64,000 bases of DNA, taken from CBFFRJ01 sp963530515. Its GTDB lineage: Bacteria; Pseudomonadota; Gammaproteobacteria; Enterobacterales; Enterobacteriaceae. Below the pieces are notes generated by a model. The model saw only the letters and a list, made by a program, of their open reading frames with translations, did no database searches and was not told the DNA's origin. Shown piece by piece: positions 23,609 through 32,428 of this stretch. Positions within the stretch are counted from its first letter, which is position 1, and each line of letters begins with the position of its first letter. The position numbers were made by a program, and so were the translations under genes. Location of the stretch: positions 1 to 64,000 of the forward strand of contig CAUSEC010000030.1 in the NCBI GenBank assembly GCA_963530515.1. The letters are read 5' to 3'.

Positions 23609-24709
23609 ATGAAAAAACTCTTTACGCCACTGACGGTGGGAAATGCAGAACTGGCGAACCGTGTGGTCATGGCACCGATGACGCGCTCCCGCGCCCGCAG
23701 CGGTGATACCGCCGATGAGCTGACCGCACTTTATTATGCCCAGCGCGCATCGGCAGGGCTGATTGTCACAGAAGGTTCGCAAATTTCGGTCCAGGGCCAG
23801 GGGTATCTGTTCACCCCAGGTATTTACAGCGCTGAGCAGGTCAAAGGCTGGCAGTTGACCACCCAGGCCGTGCACGAGAAAGGGGGCAAAATCTTCCTGC
23901 AACTCTGGCACGTAGGTCGTATCTCTCATACCAGCCTGCAGCATGGTGGGGCGGCTCCGGTCAGCAGTGTGGCGGTTAAGGCGAAGAACAGCAACTGCTA
24001 TGCCACGGATGAAAACGGCCAGCCGGGTCAGGTGGCGACCTCGGTGCCCGACGCGCTCAGTGTGGCGGGGATCAAGGCGATTGTTGATGACTATGTGGCG
24101 GCGGCGCAAAACGCCATCGCCGCCGGGTTTGACGGTGTCGAAATCCACGCTGCAAACGGCTATCTGCTGGAGCAATTCATCAATGCCGGGCTCAATACCC
24201 GCGAGGACGAATACGGCGGTGCGACCCTGGACAGCCGGGTGCGCTTCGCGCTTGCGGTGACGGACGCTATCGCCGCAGCCATCGGCCACGATAAAACCGG
24301 TATTCGCCTGGCCCCGTTTGGTCGTTTGTTTGATATGCAGGCGTTTGCAGGTGAGGAGCAAACCTGGCTGCACCTTGCGCGTGCCCTGAGTACGCGTAAT
24401 CTGGCCTATGTGCATCTTAGCGATCAGCAAACCCTGGGCCAGCAGGCCATTCCTGAGGGCTTCCTGAAAAAATTCCGCCAGGCTTATCAGGGTACGTTGA
24501 TTATTGCCGGAGGCTTCGACAGCGTGCTCGCGGAAAAATACCTGCAGGAAGGCCTTGCCGATTTGATTGGCTTTGGTCGGCCTTACATCTCTAACCCGGA
24601 TCTGGTGGAACGCATGGCAAACAACTGGCCGCTCTGCGAGCCTGACCGCAGCACCTTCTACGGTGGTGCCGGTGTGGGTTACACCGACTACCCGGCGTAC
24701 TGCGCCTGA
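23609..24709 (+). CDS. Old-yellow-enzyme family alkene reductase
   Basis: This 366-residue FMN enzyme reduces activated C=C bonds or nitro esters with NAD(P)H. Motifs include MAPMTRSRA (residues 16-24), QLWHVGRISH, and EIHAANGYLLEQFINAGLNTREDEYGG, which gives the substrate-binding His and Asn. IIAGGF and FGRPYISNPDLVERM close the barrel with the FMN phosphate site. The start at 23609 has GAGGG seven bases upstream. It is related to NemA but clearly a separate paralogue. A LysR gene abuts it tail-to-tail, so the usual NemR-type control is absent. Confidence 0.9.
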   Translation: MKKLFTPLTVGNAELANRVVMAPMTRSRARSGDTADELTALYYAQRASAGLIVTEGSQISVQGQGYLFTPGIYSAEQVKGWQLTTQAVHEKGGKIFLQLWHVGRISHTSLQHGGAAPVSSVAVKAKNSNCYATDENGQPGQVATSVPDALSVAGIKAIVDDYVAAAQNAIAAGFDGVEIHAANGYLLEQFINAGLNTREDEYGGATLDSRVRFALAVTDAIAAAIGHDKTGIRLAPFGRLFDMQAFAGEEQTWLHLARALSTRNLAYVHLSDQQTLGQQAIPEGFLKKFRQAYQGTLIIAGGFDSVLAEKYLQEGLADLIGFGRPYISNPDLVERMANNWPLCEPDRSTFYGGAGVGYTDYPAYCA

Positions 24710-25621
24710 TTAATCCAGCAAGCCGGCCCCGGCTGCCCGCAGCAGCTCATCCACAACAAAGCGAATGCGGGGCAGAAGGTGCCGGTTCTTCGGCCACATG
24801 GCACTGATGGGCATTTCTCCGCCCGAATGCCCGGCCAGCACCTCTTTTAACGTCCCTTTTTGCAGGTCGTTACCCACCAGCCAAAGCGGTAGCTGCGACA
24901 AGCCACAGCCCGCAAGGGTCGCGGCCAGCATGCCATCGCCGTCGGAAAACTCATGGGTGGCGGGCGGAATAAACCGCTGGACGCTGCCATCTTTCTCTTT
25001 TAACAACCAACTGCGTGGCTGATTGCGCCGAAAGCCCACAATGCACTGATGTTGATGCAGCGCGTGCGGGTGGGCGGGCTCGCCGTGCGCGAGCAGATAG
25101 TCCGGGGAGGCACAGATCACCAGTTTCTGGGTGGTGAGCCTGCGTGCCACCAGGCCGCTGCTGTCCTCCAGTTCACCAATACGAATGACCAGATCAATGC
25201 CCTCTTCAATTTGATCAACAAAGCGATCGCTGAACGTCATGGTCAGGGTCAGTTCGGGGTATTGACGGGCGATGTTGAGTACGACGGGAAGAATGCGTTT
25301 TCGACCGAACGCCGCGGGAACGTCTATACGCAAACGCCCCGAAGGATGCGAGATATGTGAAGTCAGCTGCGCCTGGGCTTGTTCAAGCGCCGCGATTGCA
25401 CTCTGGCAACTGGTGAGAAAGGTTTCGCCTTCGGGCGTCAGGCTGAGCCTGCGGGTCGAACGCTGGAACAGTTTTACCCCCAGCCGCTCCTCAAGGCGCC
25501 CCACGCTCTTGCCAATGGCGGACTTCGTGAGTCCTAAACGCTCCGCCGCCGCCGTGAAACTGCCGTGCTGAGCGGTGGCAACAAAGGCGGTGATGCCGCC
25601 GAGATTATCTGTTGTACGCAT
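24710..25621 (-). CDS. LysR-family transcriptional regulator
   Basis: This 303-residue regulator has an N-terminal HTH (GGITAFVATAQHGSFTAAAERLGLTKSAIGKSVGRLEERLG) and an effector domain of the CrgA/DmlR-like branch (HPSGRLRIDVPAAFGRKRILPVV). Its stop codon directly abuts that of the alkene reductase with no gap. Upstream it is divergent from the EthD-like gene at 25782, which is a candidate target. The effector is unknown. Confidence 0.88.
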   Translation of the reverse strand: MRTTDNLGGITAFVATAQHGSFTAAAERLGLTKSAIGKSVGRLEERLGVKLFQRSTRRLSLTPEGETFLTSCQSAIAALEQAQAQLTSHISHPSGRLRIDVPAAFGRKRILPVVLNIARQYPELTLTMTFSDRFVDQIEEGIDLVIRIGELEDSSGLVARRLTTQKLVICASPDYLLAHGEPAHPHALHQHQCIVGFRRNQPRSWLLKEKDGSVQRFIPPATHEFSDGDGMLAATLAGCGLSQLPLWLVGNDLQKGTLKEVLAGHSGGEMPISAMWPKNRHLLPRIRFVVDELLRAAGAGLLD

Positions 25622-25781
25622 CCTGTAGTCTGCTCATCCACTAAGAGAAGGGGGCAACAGTAACCTGTTACCTTGCGCCGTATTGGCGAAGTTATGTCTT
25701 AAAAGAGCGGAACATAAGCCTGTTTATCACTCTTAAGGCATCAATCATAGTATGGCTTCTCTGCCTGTTTCGGAAAAAACA

Positions 25782-26108
25782 ATGACCAGTAATAAGGGTT
25801 TTAAACACGTCGGTTTACTGACAAAGCGAAAAGATCAGTCTTTTGAGGCGTTTGTGGCCCACTGGCACGATGTCCATACGGCTATCGCTCTGCGACTGCC
25901 AGGCCTGAGAGGCTATGTGCTCAATCCTGTCGACCGCCGCCTTTACCCGGATTCGCCGATTGATGGATTCTCTGAGTTGTGGTTTGACTCGCTTGAGGAT
26001 GCGAAGGCGGCGTTTGCCTCCCCGGTCGGTCAGGAAGCGTATGCCGATGTGCCTCATTTCGCCGAGGCGGTCGCGGTCACTTACATTAGCGAAATTAAAA
26101 AACGTTAA
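25782..26108 (+). CDS. EthD-domain (ferredoxin-like fold) protein
   Basis: This 108-residue protein shows the dimeric alpha-beta barrel of the EthD family: KHVGLLTKRKDQSFEAFVAHWHDVHTAIALRLPGLRGYVLNPV, with conserved WHDVH, and GFSELWFDSLEDAKAAFASP. Members act in degradation pathways, for example ether or methylmuconolactone metabolism. A start at 25752 is possible, but the ATG at 25782 gives the normal family length. It is divergent from a LysR gene. Substrate unknown. Confidence 0.78.
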   Translation: MTSNKGFKHVGLLTKRKDQSFEAFVAHWHDVHTAIALRLPGLRGYVLNPVDRRLYPDSPIDGFSELWFDSLEDAKAAFASPVGQEAYADVPHFAEAVAVTYISEIKKR

Positions 26109-26116
26109 GGTGTGTG

Positions 26117-26149
26117 CGTGGTGAGGTGCAGCATCTCGGCCTCACCACG
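26117..26149. terminator. Hairpin after the EthD-like gene
   Basis: CGTGGTGAGG (26117-26126) pairs perfectly with CCTCACCACG (26140-26149) over a 13-base loop. It is just downstream of the EthD-like stop codon and of the converging broken DJ-1 gene. There is no T-run. Confidence 0.45.
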
Positions 26150-26160
26150 GCACCTGAACC

Positions 26161-26307
26161 TTAGCGCAGCATGGCCACTAATGCTTTGGCAACGCCTTCA
26201 GAGCTTGCCGGGTTTTGCCCGGTAATCAGCGTGCCATCTTCAAGGATGAACGGTGCCCAGTTGGGGCAAGGCTGACCAGCCTGGCCCGCGCCAGAGACGT
26301 TTTGCTG
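26161..26307 (-). pseudogene. C-terminal remnant of a DJ-1/PfpI family protein
   Basis: The minus strand encodes about 45 residues ending in NWAPFILEDGTLITGQNPAS, then SEGVAKALVAMLR and a stop at 26161-26163. This is the C-terminal end of class I glutamine amidotransferase-like DJ-1/PfpI proteins, where WxPFxxxDGxLITGQNPASS is characteristic. The rest, including the nucleophile-elbow cysteine, is missing: an in-frame stop lies at about 26310 and the MocR-type gene begins its coding end there. The gene has been cut by a deletion or rearrangement whose edge lies at about 26305. Confidence 0.75.
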
Positions 26308-27729
26308 TCACAGATTCGAACCCGTGTGCTGCCGGATGAGCCTGTCGAGCCGTAGACAGGCCTGTTCAGTTTGCTCACCCTCTTTGCGGGCCAGCCCAAG
26401 CAGAAATCCCGATACGGCGGGCAGGCCGGGCAGATACCAGCTGGAAAGCGGCGAGGGGGCTATCCCCTGCGCATAAGCCTCGCGCGCAATCTGCCCATCC
26501 TGTGCGCCCGCTTCCAGCTTCATCAACACCGATAAACCGGCTACGTGGGACGTATAACCGAGGGCGGTAAGCTGGGCGTGTAAGGCGTGGCTGCGCACGG
26601 CATAGACGCGCCTGAGTTTTCTGAGATGGCGCAAAAAGTGGCCTTCATGCATAAAGGTGCGCACCGCCATTTGCATCGCCGGGTTGGGTGCGGGAGAGAG
26701 GCTGGCGACCACATCGGCCATGATTTCTGTTAATGCAAGAGGCACAACCACAAAGCCTAATCTCAGCGTCGGGCTGATGGTTTTGCTAAATGAACCAATA
26801 TGGATAACCCTGCCATTCACATCCATGGAGGCCAGCGCCGGGGCTGCCCGACGCCCTGGCTGAAGTTCGCCCAGGTAGTCATCTTCAATGATCCAGCTCC
26901 CGCTGCGTGCCGCCCAGTCCAGCAACGCCATGCGGCGGTCCAGTGAGAGCGTCATACCCAGCGGGGCCTGCTGCCCCGGCGTGACCAGCGCGATGGCGGC
27001 ATCCGGGGCCAGCGTTTCCCCCTGTTGCACATTCAGACCGTCGGCGTCGACCGGAACGGGAACAAGGTGCAGACCCGCAATCTCCAGTGCGCGCCTGGCC
27101 GGTGGAAACCCAGGATTCTCAACCCAGGCTTTTTCACCGCGTAGGCCCAGCGTATGGAGTACCACGCCCAAAGCGCCGGTAAAACCGGTGGTGACGAACA
27201 CCTGCGAGGCATGGCATTTGACGCCGCGCGAGAGGGTGAGCTGGGCGGCAATTTCCTGACGAAAGGCCAGCTCACCGCGCGGATCGCCATAGCGCTGAGG
27301 GGCGGCGATTCTGGCGCGTACGGACGCAGCGCAGAGGCGGGCAAACAGGGTCGCAGGAAACAGGTCGTCGGCTGGAATGCCCATCTGAAAATCCCCCTGC
27401 GGCAGAAGAAAATCCTGGTATAGCGGGGAGGCGGGAACAAAGCCCTGAGTGGTGGCGACTTTCTTTTTACCCGGCAGATGCAGCGCCACGCGGGTGCCCT
27501 GCGAGCGGGAGGCGACAATCAATTGCTCATCAAGCAGGCGCTCGTAGGCGGTTTTGACCGTTCCGCGTGAAATACCGAGCTGGGCCGCCAGCGCCAGCCA
27601 TGAAGGAAGCCGTGCGCCAGGGGCTAAAACACCGCTAAAAATAGCCTCGGTGATGCCAATGCGAATTTGCTCGGCAAGAGAGGTTTGCACGCTGCGATCA
27701 AGGGTAAGATTCAGTGTCTGGGTTGTCAT
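26308..27729 (-). CDS. MocR/PdxR-type regulator (GntR HTH + aminotransferase domain)
   Basis: This 473-residue protein joins an N-terminal GntR winged helix (about 12-80; LAEQIRIGITEAIFSGVLAPGARLPSWLALAAQLGISRGTVKTAYERLL) to a fold-type I aminotransferase domain. The PLP lysine is in HIGSFSKTISPTLRLGFVV, with the Asp in WIIEDDYLGE and the Asn in VENPGFPPAR. Such regulators sense PLP or an amino-compound adduct. It is divergent from the AhpD-like gene across 193 bases, so that gene is its likely target. Its 3' end borders a broken DJ-1 gene. Confidence 0.9.
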   Translation of the reverse strand: MTTQTLNLTLDRSVQTSLAEQIRIGITEAIFSGVLAPGARLPSWLALAAQLGISRGTVKTAYERLLDEQLIVASRSQGTRVALHLPGKKKVATTQGFVPASPLYQDFLLPQGDFQMGIPADDLFPATLFARLCAASVRARIAAPQRYGDPRGELAFRQEIAAQLTLSRGVKCHASQVFVTTGFTGALGVVLHTLGLRGEKAWVENPGFPPARRALEIAGLHLVPVPVDADGLNVQQGETLAPDAAIALVTPGQQAPLGMTLSLDRRMALLDWAARSGSWIIEDDYLGELQPGRRAAPALASMDVNGRVIHIGSFSKTISPTLRLGFVVVPLALTEIMADVVASLSPAPNPAMQMAVRTFMHEGHFLRHLRKLRRVYAVRSHALHAQLTALGYTSHVAGLSVLMKLEAGAQDGQIAREAYAQGIAPSPLSSWYLPGLPAVSGFLLGLARKEGEQTEQACLRLDRLIRQHTGSNL

Positions 27730-27922
27730 CGTGGTACACCAAAATTATCGATTTTTGGTTCTTTTTTATGAACGTCGAACGGGTATTCTTACAGGACATT
27801 CTTAAGATTGAAACCGATGTATGCGGCAATTTTCGCATCAATTTGTCTATCATCCGCAAGCCGTCCGTCGCCTTTTTGTTGATGGCTGAAAGGCGCTAAA
27901 ACGGATACACAGGAAATGAAAA

Positions 27923-28375
27923 ATGAGTCAACGTATCGATTATTCCAAAACCTCACCGCAGGGCGTGAGCGCGTTCGGCAGCGTCTACAGCTATATTTCC
28001 CAATGCGGGCTGGACGATATTCTGATCGAACTGGTGAACCTGCGCGTTAGTCAGATTAACGGCTGCGCCTTCTGCCTGGATATGCATACCCGCATGCTGG
28101 TGAAAAAAGGGTTGAGCCCGGCGAAGCTGGCGCTGGTGCAGGTCTGGGACGAAGCGGGCAGTGTGTTCAGCGAACGTGAATGCGCCGCGCTGGCCTGGGC
28201 TGAAATTGTCACCCGTGTCGCCGAAACGCGGGTGCCGGATGCGGCTTTTGATGCAGCATCTGCGGTATTTAACGACAAAGAACTGGCCGATTTGACCATG
28301 GCGATTGGCTTGATTAATGCCTATAACCGCCTTGCGATCAGTTTCCGCAATGTGCCGCAAGAGGCGACGCGCTAA
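27923..28375 (+). CDS. Carboxymuconolactone decarboxylase/AhpD-like protein
   Basis: This 150-residue helical protein carries the AhpD-type redox motif CAFCLDMH with Cys48, Cys51 and His55, in the context VNLRVSQINGCAFCLDMHTRML. Proteins of this subgroup are probable alkylhydroperoxidases; decarboxylase activity is unlikely because the Cys pair is present. An AGGAAATGAAAA ribosome region precedes the ATG. It is monocistronic, divergent from a MocR-type regulator and followed by a strong terminator. Confidence 0.87.
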   Translation: MSQRIDYSKTSPQGVSAFGSVYSYISQCGLDDILIELVNLRVSQINGCAFCLDMHTRMLVKKGLSPAKLALVQVWDEAGSVFSERECAALAWAEIVTRVAETRVPDAAFDAASAVFNDKELADLTMAIGLINAYNRLAISFRNVPQEATR

Positions 28376-28392
28376 GCCGATCGGTCACTCAA

Positions 28393-28435
28393 GGGGAATC
28401 GTTTAATATCGCCGATTCTCCTTTTTTATTTTTTT
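28393..28435 (+). terminator. Rho-independent terminator after the AhpD-like gene
   Basis: GGGGAATCG (28393-28401) pairs with CGATTCTCC (28413-28421), with one G-T wobble, and is followed by TTTTTTATTTTTTT (28422-28435). Stem plus long T-run is a canonical intrinsic terminator. Confidence 0.85.
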
Positions 28436-28535
28436 CCTGCATGTTCTTTCACCTCTTTCTCGTCGAGAAAATAAGCCCAATAGCGTAAAATAATAAATAT
28501 CAGATCGTTAAAATAGATTCAGGGCGCTCGATAAC

Positions 28536-29432
28536 ATGAACATCAAACAACTCAAATATTTTTGCCAGGTGGTGGAGTCGGGAGGCATTAGCCAGGCGGC
28601 AAAAGCCTTTTCGCTGGCACCGGCAGCTATCAGCCTGCAAATCACCGCGCTGGAAAAAGAGTTAAATGGTGAATTGTTTAATCGCGGCTCGCGGCCAATG
28701 ACCTTAACCCGGCTGGGGGAGTTTTTATTTAAAAAGGCCCATGAGGTTATTTTTAACTTTGAGAAGCTGGAAAAAGATGCCCACCATTATGCGCATGCGA
28801 AATCCACCGAACTGAATTTAGGTTTTGTCCGCTCGGTGATGTTTAACCTGATCCCGGAAACCATCAAGCTGTTTGCCGAAAACTACGGTCATATCAACAT
28901 CACGCTCAAGGAAGTGCTCTCAGAATACCAGCCTGAATTGCTCAGCGAAGGGGCCATTGACATTGGGTTTACCCGCGAGATGGAACTGCACCAGAGTACG
29001 CCAGAGCAGGGCCTGATGCGTGAGCTGATTTTTATCGATCCGCTGGTGGCGGCTATTCCGATTAATCATTATCTCAGCCGAAAAAACTTTATTACCCTGC
29101 GGGATTTTTGCAATTCACCGTTTATTATTTTCCCCAGCGATCCCAAAAGCCGTTATTCCATGCACATCCTTAATCAATTCAGTGAATATGGCGTGCAGCC
29201 TGCGGTATCACATCGGGCGGTAGAAATTCATACCGCCCTGGCATTGGTCGGGGCAGGACTGGGAGTGACGCTGGTGGGGAAATCAACTATTCCTAATAAC
29301 CGCCAGGATATTATTTTTCTGCCCATCGCGGATTTTAACTGCCTGAGCTATATCTATGCGGTCTATAACGCCAAAAATACGAACCCAAATATTAGTCACT
29401 TTATTGAGATGATGAAGAGGGTTGCCGAATGA
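28536..29432 (+). CDS. LysR-family transcriptional regulator
   Basis: This 298-residue regulator begins with a standard HTH (LKYFCQVVESGGISQAAKAFSLAPAAISLQITALEKELN) and a linker, then an effector domain of the CynR/Cbl-like branch. The ribosome site is weak. It converges with an MFS/RraA gene pair, its probable target operon by proximity. The effector is unknown; a hydroxy- or keto-acid would fit the neighbours. Confidence 0.87.
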   Translation: MNIKQLKYFCQVVESGGISQAAKAFSLAPAAISLQITALEKELNGELFNRGSRPMTLTRLGEFLFKKAHEVIFNFEKLEKDAHHYAHAKSTELNLGFVRSVMFNLIPETIKLFAENYGHINITLKEVLSEYQPELLSEGAIDIGFTREMELHQSTPEQGLMRELIFIDPLVAAIPINHYLSRKNFITLRDFCNSPFIIFPSDPKSRYSMHILNQFSEYGVQPAVSHRAVEIHTALALVGAGLGVTLVGKSTIPNNRQDIIFLPIADFNCLSYIYAVYNAKNTNPNISHFIEMMKRVAE

Positions 29433-29476
29433 CAACCCTCTATACCCGGCATAGTGTCGCGCCGGGGGCGGAGTGC

Positions 29477-30829
29477 TCAGGACGCTTTGGCGTTTAACTG
29501 TTTTTCCGTCAACGGCTCGGTGATGGTGCACAGCACCAGCAGGCAGAGGAAGGAGCCGAAGGCCATAAAGCCAAATACATGTCCCCAGGTGTAGTGGTCA
29601 AGCAGGAAGCCCGCGACCAGAGGGCAGAGTGCACCGCCGAGCTGGCCTCCGGTATTGATCAGCGCTCCGGCAACCGGGAAGACCTCTTTGGTGGTCAGCG
29701 CCATCGGGTAGACCATGTACGCCGAGAAGCCGAGGTTGAACAGAATACCGGTCAGCAGCAGTAACGGCCCCAGAATCAGCGCGTTATCCGGCGCATTAAT
29801 CAGAATCACCATCATAATGACCGTGGCGATGGCTGAGAGCATCATCAGCGGTTTGCGGCGCTTGTCGAGAATACGGTCTGAGCACCAGCCACCGATAATG
29901 TTACCGATGACCGCACCAATCCACGGCGCGGAAGCCAGCATACCCATCGTCGCAATGGAGAAGCCCTTTTCGTTCATCAGGTAGGTGGGGATCCACGCCA
30001 GCAGCACGTTAACAATGCCCATCATAAAGAAGTAGCCCAGCATGCTGCCGAGGATATTCCACGAGCGGAAAATGCCTTTTGATGAATCAATCAGGGTGAC
30101 GCTGCGGGCGCGAATAATTTTATCCAGACCGGAAAAATTACGCGCAGGGGCAGCGCTCACGCTCGTCGTGCTGCCAGTGGCGGTATCTGCAACCGGGGTC
30201 TCATTTTCTTCAATCAGCGCAACCTCTGCTTCTGAGCAAAAACGGCTCTCCTGCGGCGTGTTGGGCACCAGCAGATACCAGATAACGCTCAGGAAAATGC
30301 CGGGGATGGCAAAGAAATAGAAGACGTAATGCCAGCTGTAGTAGTACAAGATAAGCGCGCACAGGGGCGGAACCAGCACCGGGCCAAACTTAGCAGCCGA
30401 GAGGAAAATGGCGGTCACAAGACCTTTTTCGCGCGACGGGAACCAGCGGTTAATGGTGGAGGTGATGCCAATCGGCAAAGGGCCTTCCGCCAGACCGAGC
30501 ACGAAGCGAGACACCTTAAGCCCCAGGATCGAGGTGGAAAAACCCACCAGCCCCGTGGCGATCGACGTTAAGATCATCGACAGCGAGAAGATTTTGCGCA
30601 CGCCAAACTTTGCGTACAGAAAGCCGCTTGGGATCTGCGCAATGGCATACGCCAGCAGGAACAAACTCGCCAGTGCACCCGCCTCGGTGTTGGACATATG
30701 GAAATCATTACGAATAAAGGGGAGGACGACGCCAATATTGGCACGATCTGCTGCGGCAATCGTATACACCAGAAAAATGAGGGTGGTGACCACCCAGCGA
30801 AATTTGCTGTTCTTTTTTATATTAATCAT
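29477..30829 (-). CDS. MFS transporter (ACS family, sugar-acid type)
   Basis: This 450-residue twelve-helix carrier has the ACS-family start (TIAAADRANIGVVLPFIRNDFHMSNTEAGALASLFLLAYAIAQIPSGFLYAKFGVRK). A charged cytoplasmic loop between helices 6 and 7 (about 205-245) is low in conservation. It lies 80 bases downstream of the RraA-family gene on the same strand and is probably co-transcribed. It is a different carrier from the one at 13088. It may bring in the acid that the RraA-type lyase cleaves. Confidence 0.87.
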   Translation of the reverse strand: MINIKKNSKFRWVVTTLIFLVYTIAAADRANIGVVLPFIRNDFHMSNTEAGALASLFLLAYAIAQIPSGFLYAKFGVRKIFSLSMILTSIATGLVGFSTSILGLKVSRFVLGLAEGPLPIGITSTINRWFPSREKGLVTAIFLSAAKFGPVLVPPLCALILYYYSWHYVFYFFAIPGIFLSVIWYLLVPNTPQESRFCSEAEVALIEENETPVADTATGSTTSVSAAPARNFSGLDKIIRARSVTLIDSSKGIFRSWNILGSMLGYFFMMGIVNVLLAWIPTYLMNEKGFSIATMGMLASAPWIGAVIGNIIGGWCSDRILDKRRKPLMMLSAIATVIMMVILINAPDNALILGPLLLLTGILFNLGFSAYMVYPMALTTKEVFPVAGALINTGGQLGGALCPLVAGFLLDHYTWGHVFGFMAFGSFLCLLVLCTITEPLTEKQLNAKAS

Positions 30830-30909
30830 CTTTATATGCTCGTAAATGTAGGGTTATTTATAATGTCTGCTTTACGTTTATCCATTTATGGTCATTAAGG
30901 GCACGTGGT

Positions 30910-31575
30910 TTAGTTCGGATCTTTTAATCCCAACGCGTTAAATACCGTATTTAATCCCATTAATTCTGCCGTGGATGCACCCGCCATAATTTTCTCTTTG
31001 AAGATTCGCTCTTTTTCTTCCCGCTCTTCAGACAGCCGAATAACCTCATCCAGACAGGCGTGTTTGATAACCACCAGCCCATCGGCGTCCCCGACTATAA
31101 TGTCTCCGGGATGGATAATACAGTCATTAATAAAGAGCGGAACGTTGAGGCTGCCCGGCTGTTTTTTTTCGGTACCGCGAATGCACAGACCTTTGGCGAA
31201 AACCGGGAAGCCTGCGTCAATCATGGCGTCGCTGTCGCGGACCGCGCCGTTGACCACAAGGCCCGCCAGACCTGTCTTTTGCGCCTGGGCGGTGAGCACG
31301 TCACCCCAGATACCTGCGCCGGTAAAGCCATCGCAGTTAATGACCAGCACCTGGCCGGCTCTGGCATGCAGCAGGGCGTAATGAATCATTAAATTATCGC
31401 CAGGGCGCATCTGTAAGGTCAGCGCAGGCCCGGCCATTTTCATATTACGCGCCAGGGGTTTAATGGAAGAGTCAATTGCCCCAATCGCTCCTTGTGCTTC
31501 ATGAATGGTGGCCGTGCCTAATTTCCCGAGTGTGGCAATATGTTCATGGCTTAATTGCGTATTAGAATACGTCAT
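30910..31575 (-). CDS. RraA-family aldolase/decarboxylase
   Basis: This 221-residue protein belongs to the family that includes 4-hydroxy-4-methyl-2-oxoglutarate aldolase, oxaloacetate decarboxylase and the RNase E inhibitor RraA. The catalytic G-x20-R-D pattern is seen around GIWGDVLTAQAQKTGLAGLVVNGAVRDSDAM, and GDIIVGDADGLVVI follows. The intact Arg-Asp pair favours an enzyme over an RraA-type inhibitor. Upstream of an MFS carrier, it suggests catabolism of a branched hydroxy-keto acid such as those from protocatechuate or gallate breakdown. The substrate is inferred only. Confidence 0.85.
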   Translation of the reverse strand: MTYSNTQLSHEHIATLGKLGTATIHEAQGAIGAIDSSIKPLARNMKMAGPALTLQMRPGDNLMIHYALLHARAGQVLVINCDGFTGAGIWGDVLTAQAQKTGLAGLVVNGAVRDSDAMIDAGFPVFAKGLCIRGTEKKQPGSLNVPLFINDCIIHPGDIIVGDADGLVVIKHACLDEVIRLSEEREEKERIFKEKIMAGASTAELMGLNTVFNALGLKDPN

Positions 31576-31977
31576 TATTTATCCTTCAGTGGCTTTACGT
31601 ATTATTTAAAGGCGAGTGGAAATAACCCATGCAATATTGGCGTGAGTATTAATAACAATTCACATTGTTGCGAAATAATTATTTTCCGTGCTTTCATAAT
31701 AACCGTTAAAAGAAGCGGTACAACCGGGGTTTATTTATGACAGTTTAAGAAAAACTTAACCTGGCATCTCTCTGACGTTGTATCAGTACGCGTTAATGAA
31801 AATAAACCTGTTAAAACAGACAATTAAAAATATTTTTATATTATTAACTTAATTTTAGAAGGTAATTTCCGCACCATTATGTGATAGCGCAATGCCTTTT
31901 TTTACGCGGCGGAGGGCGTAATGACGGGGGAAAAGGGCAATTTCAGCGGCGTTGACCGCTGAAATCTGGCGGGCGGG
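31576..31977. other. Intergenic region between rraA-like and the Anbu-cluster end
   Basis: These 402 bases are AT-rich and should hold the promoter of the rraA-like/MFS pair near 31600-31700. A hairpin at 31940-31965 ends the operon on the right. No further gene is supported. Confidence 0.5.
31940..31965 (-). terminator. Terminator of the Anbu cluster
   Basis: ATTTCAGCGG at 31940-31949 is the exact reverse complement of 31956-31965 with a 6-base loop. It lies 12 bases past the stop codon of the secreted protein, and a short TTTT run follows on the minus strand. This fits an operon terminator. Confidence 0.65.
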
Positions 31978-32394
31978 TTACTGATTAGTTAGGTTCTGAC
32001 ACTGGGCGGCGGCGTACTGCGCGGCGCTCAGCGGGACGTTATCCAGCGCTTTTTTTATGGCAGATGAGGAGGCGTACTGGCTGACCGCATCGCGCTGCAT
32101 AATCTCAAAACTCTTTTGGATATTTTCGGTTATTTCAGCGCAGTCCGCCCCCTGATTGAGGCCACCAATCACCACGTTGTCCAGCCGCTGGCTCATTTCT
32201 GCGCCCATGTCCTTACCGGCTTTGATCGGATCGGTTTTATCATCAGGCATTGAGCCGGTGAGCAACGCGGACTTGTATAACGCTTCACCCAGGGTCACTT
32301 TTGCTGCGGCAACTGCGTCTTCATTGGCCGGTGATGCCAGCGCATAACCGGATGCTGTCAGCATGAAAATCGTCGTAATGACTGCCAGTCTCAT
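31978..32394 (-). CDS. Small secreted protein of unknown function
   Basis: This 138-residue protein has a signal peptide (RLAVITTIFMLTASGYALA, cleavage near residue 20). The mature part is helical, with two cysteines (NQGADCAEITENI and AAAQCQNLTNQ) likely to form a disulfide. The start at 32394 has an AAAGAG ribosome site. It lies 34 bases after the Anbu gene on the same strand and could be the last member of that operon. I do not recognise a family. Confidence 0.7.
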   Translation of the reverse strand: MRLAVITTIFMLTASGYALASPANEDAVAAAKVTLGEALYKSALLTGSMPDDKTDPIKAGKDMGAEMSQRLDNVVIGGLNQGADCAEITENIQKSFEIMQRDAVSQYASSSAIKKALDNVPLSAAQYAAAQCQNLTNQ

Positions 32395-32428
32395 TGAGAA
32401 CTCTTTTGTTATATCAGGTTGAACCGGC

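Noticed and set aside
23405..24430. 341-codon minus-strand reading frame opposite the alkene reductase
   Set aside because: It is antisense to a complete OYE-family gene with all motifs, has no ribosome site and gives a low-complexity R/H/Q-rich product. It is a shadow of GC-rich codon use.
30910..31575. RNase E inhibitor RraA
   Set aside because: The protein is longer, lies with an MFS carrier rather than next to menA, and retains the catalytic Arg-Asp pair typical of the aldolase branch.
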